DNA of 64,000 nucleotides. Origin: Palsa-1033 sp963735455 (lineage in GTDB: Bacteria > Chloroflexota > Limnocylindria > Limnocylindrales > CSP1-4). The position numbers and the translations under genes are program-made. Positions 59,853 through 64,000 of this stretch are shown here, one piece after another (within the stretch, counting starts at the first letter, position 1; the number at the start of each line of letters is the position of its first letter). Below the pieces are notes generated by a model that made no database searches, was not told the origin of the DNA, and worked only from the letters and a program-made list of their open reading frames with translations. The stretch lies in NCBI GenBank assembly GCA_963735455.1, contig CAVTKZ010000004.1:62001-126000 (forward strand), given 5' to 3'.

Positions 59853-61500
59853 ATGGCCTTCATCGCATCGCTCCGGCGATCACTCCGACGCGACGCGCCG
59901 ACGGTTGCCGCCGTGCCTCGAGTTGAAACCCAGCGGCTGGCGGCCCCGCCGCTGAAGGTGGGCCCCCAAGTGGCGATCGCCGCCAATGACCCGCTCCTGG
60001 CCTACCTCCAATCCGCCCCCGGTCCGGTGGAGCTGGCGGGCCTCGAGCTCGAATTCGCCGGCCGTGCACGACCTTCGCGACGCGGGCATCGCCCTGGTCG
60101 TGCCCCTGATCAGCCAGGGGGAGCTGATCGGGACGCTCAACCTCGGTCCGCGACTCTCGGAGCAGGAGTACTCGACCGACGACCGTCGGTTGCTCGCAAG
60201 CTTGGCCACGCAGGCGGCGCCCGCGGTCCGAGTCGCGGAGCTCGTCCAGGAACGCGCCGGTCAGATCCAGGCCCGTGAGCGCCTGGAGCAGGAGATGCGC
60301 GTCGCGACCCTCATCCAGCAGCAGTTCCTGCCCCACGAGCTCCCGGAGCTTCCCGACTGGCAAGTCGCCGCGTACTACGGGCCGGCCCGGGCCGTCGGCG
60401 GTGATTTCTACGACTTCATCGAGCTGCCCGACGGGCGGATCGGGATCGTCGTCGGGGACGTCACCGACAAGGGCGTTCCCGCCGCGCTGATCATGGCCCG
60501 CACGCAGTCGGTCCTGCGCGGTGAGGCACCTCGGCTGGCCTCGCCCGGGGAAGTTCTCCGACGGGCGAACGAGATCCTCCTGCCGGAGATGCCGGCGCGG
60601 ATGTTCGTGACCTGCCTGTACCTCGTCCTCGAGCCCCTGACCGGTCGAGTCGTCTACGCGAACGCGGGCCACCTTCCGCCGTACGTCCGAACCGTCGACG
60701 GGGTGGTCGAGCTGCGGGCCACGGGCATGCCCTTGGGCCTGCTGCCGGAGATGCGCTACGAGGAGAAGGAAGCCACGATCGACCCGCGCCAAGCCATGCT
60801 GCTGTACAGCGACGGCCTGATCGAGGCCCATGGACCCGCGGGCGACATGTTCGGCTTCCCGCGCCTGCGCGAGCTGATGGCTCGCGAGCGCCCGAGCAGC
60901 GAGCTCATCAACGAATTGCTCGAGCAGCTTCATGCGTTCGTGGGGCGCGGCTGGGATCAGGAGGATGACATCACCCTGGTTGCCCTCGAGCGGACCGGTG
61001 GTGGCGAGTACGCGCTCCTTGAGCAGTCCGACCTGGCCAGCGTCCCGGCCGGCCGCCAGGTGCTGCTCAGCCTGTCGCTGCCGGGAGAGCCGGGCAACGA
61101 GCGAACGGCGATGGCAAAGGTTGCCGAGGCGGTCGCGCCACTCGTGCTCGAGACGGCCCGTCTCGAGCGCTTGAAGACTGCCGTCAGCGAGGCCGCGATG
61201 AACGCCATCGAGTACGGCAGCCGCAATGATCCGGCGATTCCCGTGGAGATCGCGGTCTGGCTCGCAGACGATGACCTTGTCGTGAGCATCACCGATCGCG
61301 GCCTGAGTGGCCCGATCCCGGACGCGGAGCAACCGAACCTTGAGGCGAAGCTGGCCGGCGAACAGAAGCCCCGGGGTTGGGGTCTCTTCCTGATCAAGCA
61401 CATGGTCGATGCGATGGAGATCGTCACTGAAGGCGAAGCCCAGACCGTGATCCTGACCCTGCATTTGAAAGGAGTCGATGATGCCGGCCAGCCCGTTTGA
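59853..61500 (+). CDS. SpoIIE-type PP2C phosphatase fused to anti-sigma-like kinase domain, frameshifted
   Basis: About 549 residues. A GAF-like N-terminal sensor (AVHDLRDAGIALVVPLISQGELIGTLNLG) is followed by a PPM/SpoIIE serine phosphatase (RAVGGDFYDFIELPDGRIGIVVGDVTDKGVPAAL; RMFVTCLYLVL; WDQEDDITLVAL) with Mn-binding Asp residues, then a C-terminal HATPase_c domain of RsbW type (LKTAVSEAAMNAIEYGS; DRGLSGPIP; RGWGLFLIKHMVD). Both arms of a partner switch are thus in one chain. One extra G at 60060-60061 (GCCGGCC for GCCGCC) shifts the frame after residue 69; most of the protein reads in the frame of 59986-61500. Overlaps the STAS gene by 20 nt. Confidence 0.88.
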
Positions 61501-61849
61501 GGCCGAGGTCCGCAACGAACCGGGCCTGGCCGTGGTCGTCCTGTCCGGTGACATCGACCGAGATGCGGAGGCCGACCTGGCGGCCGCCTACGCCGCTGCG
61601 GGCGAGGCCAGCGTGATCCTGCTCGACTTCAGCGCCGTCGGCTACATCAACAGCACCGGGATCGCTCTGATCGTGCGCTTCCTGGCCGATGGCCGGCGGG
61701 ATCGACGCGAGATCCGGGCCTGCGGGCTGAGCCCTCACTACGCCGAGATCTTTGAGCTCACCCGGCTCTCGGACTACATGCGGATCTTCGACGACACCGC
61801 GAGCGCGAGCGCATTTCGGATCGGTGAGACGACGGGAGGCAGGCCATGA
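61481..61849 (+). CDS. STAS-domain anti-sigma factor antagonist 1
   Basis: 122-residue SpoIIAA/RsbV-like protein. ILLDFSAVGYINSTGIALIVRFL contains the phosphorylatable Ser in NST (usual DSS/NST). Dephosphorylated by the upstream phosphatase, it would bind the HATPase domain of the same protein. AAAGGAG at 61468-61474 favours ATG 61481 (6 nt) over ATG 61478. Its stop overlaps the next start (ATGA). Confidence 0.9.
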   Translation: MPASPFEAEVRNEPGLAVVVLSGDIDRDAEADLAAAYAAAGEASVILLDFSAVGYINSTGIALIVRFLADGRRDRREIRACGLSPHYAEIFELTRLSDYMRIFDDTASASAFRIGETTGGRP

Positions 61850-62214
61850 CCAGTGACACGACGACGATCGAGGTCCGTCGACTCTCGCCGACGGCCAGCA
61901 CGATCGCGATTAGGGGCGACATCACGTCGGCTACGGAGCCCGCCCTGATGGACGCCTATGCCCGCGCGAGCGACGACGCGACGCGCTCGATCCTCCTCGA
62001 CTTCAGTGGCCTTGACTACATGAATAGCGGTGGCATCGGGCTTCTGGTCACGTTGCTCGTGCGCGTGCAGCGCCAGAACCAGCACCTTTTTGCGTTCGGC
62101 CTGACTGAGCACTACCGCCAGATCTTCGAGCTGACCCGCCTCGACGACGCGATCGGCATCTACGACACGGAAGCGGCGGCCTTAGCACGAGCTGTCTGGC
62201 TTGACGGTGCCTGA
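61846..62214 (+). CDS. STAS-domain anti-sigma factor antagonist 2
   Basis: 122 residues, homologous to the preceding protein (FAFGLTEHYRQIFELTRLDDAI against ACGLSPHYAEIFELTRLSDYM). Conserved site SGLDYMNSGGIGLLVTLL, Ser in NSG. Two antagonists from a tandem duplication, both coupled to one phosphatase-kinase, suggest that each titrates a different kinase or signal. No sigma factor gene is in the window. Confidence 0.9.
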   Translation: MTSDTTTIEVRRLSPTASTIAIRGDITSATEPALMDAYARASDDATRSILLDFSGLDYMNSGGIGLLVTLLVRVQRQNQHLFAFGLTEHYRQIFELTRLDDAIGIYDTEAAALARAVWLDGA

Positions 62215-62240
62215 AGCGAGATCGAGCGGAGGACCAAACG

Positions 62241-63014
62241 ATGACGACCGAAACCAGCCAACCGAGCGGAACGCCGCCTGAGGGGACCCCGGTCCCGGCA
62301 CCGAAGACCTCAAACTGGGCAACGCCGGTCGCCCGCCTGGAGGTGGGCACGATCCCGACGGACGCACTCAACCTCAACGTTGCCGGACGGCGGCTGGCCG
62401 GCCCAGTCCAGGGCTTTGGCCAGCTCTGGCAGAAGACCTATCGCGTCGCGCTCAGCGACGCCGACGTGGCCCCTGAAGTGGTGATCCGGACGTGGAAGGA
62501 GCACTTCGGCGAGTTCTGGCCCAAGGGCAACCGCTTCTACGGCCCCCTGACCAGCCTCGAGCCGGGCGAGGTCGCGGTGCTGAACCTCGCGATGCCCGGC
62601 GGGATGACCCTCTCGACCGGGGTGCTCGTGATCTACGCGGACGACGAATCGTTCGCGTTCATGACCCCCGAGGGCCACCAGTTCGCGGCCTGGATCACGT
62701 TCTCCTCGTACCGCGACGATCCAGCCGCGGTGATCCAGGTCCAGGCCCTAATGCGTGCCAGCGACCCGCTGTACGAACTGTCGATGCCGATCGTCGGCCA
62801 CCGCATGGAGGACCGGTTCTGGGTCGCGACCCTCCAGGCGCTCGCCGCCCGCTTCGGGGACCCTGGAGCAGCGGTCGACACGCAGCGGGTGTGCGTCGAT
62901 CGACGCCGCCAATGGCGCTATGCCGGCAACATCCGCGAGAATGCCGCGATCCGGACCACGCTCTATCGACTGACCCACCCGCGGGCCTGGTTTCACCATG
63001 AAGGGATTGGCTAG
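62241..63014 (+). CDS. Conserved hypothetical protein after STAS operon
   Basis: 257 residues, no signal peptide or membrane segment. Recognisable segments FYGPLTSLEPGEVAVLNLAMPG, LVIYADDESFAFMTPEGHQFAAW and RMEDRFWVATLQALAARFG recur in an uncharacterised actinobacterial/Chloroflexota family; the fold looks like a beta-barrel of the SRPBCC or lipid-binding kind, unproven. ATG 62241 has GGAGG upstream. 26 nt follow the STAS stop, so it may belong to the same operon and be an output or input component of the switch. Confidence 0.78.
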   Translation: MTTETSQPSGTPPEGTPVPAPKTSNWATPVARLEVGTIPTDALNLNVAGRRLAGPVQGFGQLWQKTYRVALSDADVAPEVVIRTWKEHFGEFWPKGNRFYGPLTSLEPGEVAVLNLAMPGGMTLSTGVLVIYADDESFAFMTPEGHQFAAWITFSSYRDDPAAVIQVQALMRASDPLYELSMPIVGHRMEDRFWVATLQALAARFGDPGAAVDTQRVCVDRRRQWRYAGNIRENAAIRTTLYRLTHPRAWFHHEGIG

Positions 63015-63021
63015 GCTGCCC

Positions 63022-64000
63022 GTGAGCCGTGATGCTCCCGATGCCATCGTGGTGGGATCCGGGCCCAACGGCCTCGCGGCGGCGATCACCCTCGCCCGAG
63101 CGGGTCGCTCCGTGGTGGTCTACGAGGGCGCCGAGACGGTCGGCGGGGGCATGCGGAGCGCGGAGCTGACGCTCCCTGGCTATATCCACGACGTGTGCTC
63201 CACCGTTCAGGGAACGTCGGTGGCGTCCCCGTTCTTCGCCGGGCTCGATCTCAGCAAGCACGGGGTCGAGCTCGTCCACCCGACCATTCCGTTGGCCCAT
63301 CCACTGGATGACGGTCGAGTCGCGCTCCTGGAGCGATCCGTCGAGGCCACGGCGCCGAGTCTGGGCGTCGATGGGCCTGCCTATCAGCGACTGCTGGGTC
63401 CGCTCGTCCGCGAGGCCGGCCAGACCCTGCCGTACATCCTTGGCCCGAGCCTGCGCATCCCGCGCCACCCAATGGCCGTGGCACGCTTCGGCCTTCGGGC
63501 CCTGTTGCCGGCCGCCCCGTTCGCCCGCCGGCACTTCCACGCCGAACCGGCTCAAGCGCTGTTCGGCGGTCTATGCGCGCACTCGATGGTTGCGCTCGAC
63601 CGGCTCGCGACCGCCTCGTTCGGCCTGGTGCTGGCGATGACCGCGCACGCCTACGGCTGGCCTGTCGTGCGTGGCGGCACCCAGCGGCTCGCGGATGGCC
63701 TTGCCGCCGAGCTCCGAGCGTTGGGCGGCGAGATCGTCACCGGACACCCCGTCGCGCGCCTCGACGAGCTGCCAGCCGCGCGCGCGATCCTGTTCGACAC
63801 GACCCCTCGAGCGCTCGTCTCAATTGCTGGCTCGGCGTTGAAGGGCGGCTATCGCCGCCGTCTGAGCGGCTTCCGGTACGGCCCCGGCGTAGTCAAGCTC
63901 GACTGGGCACTCGATGGGCCGATCCCGTGGCGGGCGGAAGGTGCCGATCGCGCTGGGACGGTCCATGTCGGTGGAACGCTGGCCGAGATTGCGGCCGCAG
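63022..64000 (+). CDS. FAD-dependent oxidoreductase, phytoene-dehydrogenase-like, partial
   Basis: Open to the right edge (326 codons visible). FAD-binding N-terminus DAIVVGSGPNGLAAAITLARAGRSVVVYEGAETVGGGMRSAEL and CSTVQGTSVASPFF, FGLVLAMTAHAYGWPVVRGGTQRLADGLAAEL are typical of the COG1233 carotenoid/phytoene desaturase-related family. The substrate is not necessarily a carotenoid, as the same family includes many hypothetical amine and isoprenoid oxidoreductases. GTG 63022 follows the previous stop by 7 nt; ATG 62998 in the same frame is possible and would overlap. Confidence 0.87.
   Translation, partial: MSRDAPDAIVVGSGPNGLAAAITLARAGRSVVVYEGAETVGGGMRSAELTLPGYIHDVCSTVQGTSVASPFFAGLDLSKHGVELVHPTIPLAHPLDDGRVALLERSVEATAPSLGVDGPAYQRLLGPLVREAGQTLPYILGPSLRIPRHPMAVARFGLRALLPAAPFARRHFHAEPAQALFGGLCAHSMVALDRLATASFGLVLAMTAHAYGWPVVRGGTQRLADGLAAELRALGGEIVTGHPVARLDELPAARAILFDTTPRALVSIAGSALKGGYRRRLSGFRYGPGVVKLDWALDGPIPWRAEGADRAGTVHVGGTLAEIAAA

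Overview
The window is a high-GC chromosome segment (hand-counted lines are about 70% GC) of a monoderm-type soil or freshwater bacterium, most likely Chloroflexota of the Limnocylindria/Ellin6529 kind. The evidence is four class III nucleotide cyclases, three of them in giant cyclase-AAA-TPR proteins, an F420/LLM-type oxidoreductase, a MurT/GatD pair for peptidoglycan amidation, DUF427, SIMPL and many lipoproteins. The assignment rests on gene content only. No rRNA, tRNA or CRISPR array was recognised.

Layout. 1-5.1 kb: a partial BcsA-like glycosyltransferase and a zinc-ribbon cyclase-AAA-TPR regulator. 5.1-9.9 kb: divergent TetR / SnoaL-NmrA genes, an LLM oxidoreductase, a GGDEF protein and DUF427. 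9.9-13.9 kb: an ABC-2 exporter with its own TetR, and a flavoprotein disulfide reductase. 13.9-17.6 kb: two lipoproteins and a PIN/RHH toxin-antitoxin pair. 17.7-26.5 kb: two more cyclase-AAA-TPR regulators flanking a repeat-bearing lipoprotein and a DipZ-like thiol-redox protein.

26.6-36.2 kb is an accessory island of lower GC (50-62% in hand-counted lines). It holds a deoxyribosyltransferase-like effector protein, a PLD-helicase-DUF3427 protein, an Mrr-type nuclease with membrane segments, a NERD-UvrD helicase, and a B12 radical-SAM enzyme with a tiny upstream gene. It looks like a defence and specialised-peptide island.

36.2-41.6 kb: a beta-propeller lipoprotein, DUF4287, a PNPOx-like protein, a SIMPL lipoprotein, a membrane cyclase and a phosphoesterase. 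41.6-41.8 kb is a scar made of leftovers of a murT-gatD locus and a hemerythrin domain whose intact counterparts lie at 48-53 kb. 41.9-48.1 kb: a flavin/iron-sulfur electron-transfer cluster (two small exported proteins, ApbE, a ferric-reductase-like membrane protein, a two-component pair, a NuoF-like subunit and a ferredoxin). 48.3-56.3 kb: a P1B ATPase with a hemerythrin tail, GatD-MurT, a DoxX-Rieske fusion and a dimethylformamidase-like lipoprotein. 56.4-64 kb: a SARP-AAA regulator, a SpoIIE-type phosphatase fused to an anti-sigma-like kinase with two STAS antagonists, and the start of a phytoene-dehydrogenase-like flavoprotein.

Two properties recur. First, nine otherwise intact genes are broken by a single-base indel, eight of them one extra G or C, which points to consensus errors rather than decay. 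Second, many genes have a TANNNT box 6-7 nt before the start codon, i.e. leaderless transcription, while operon-internal genes use start/stop overlaps or Shine-Dalgarno sites.
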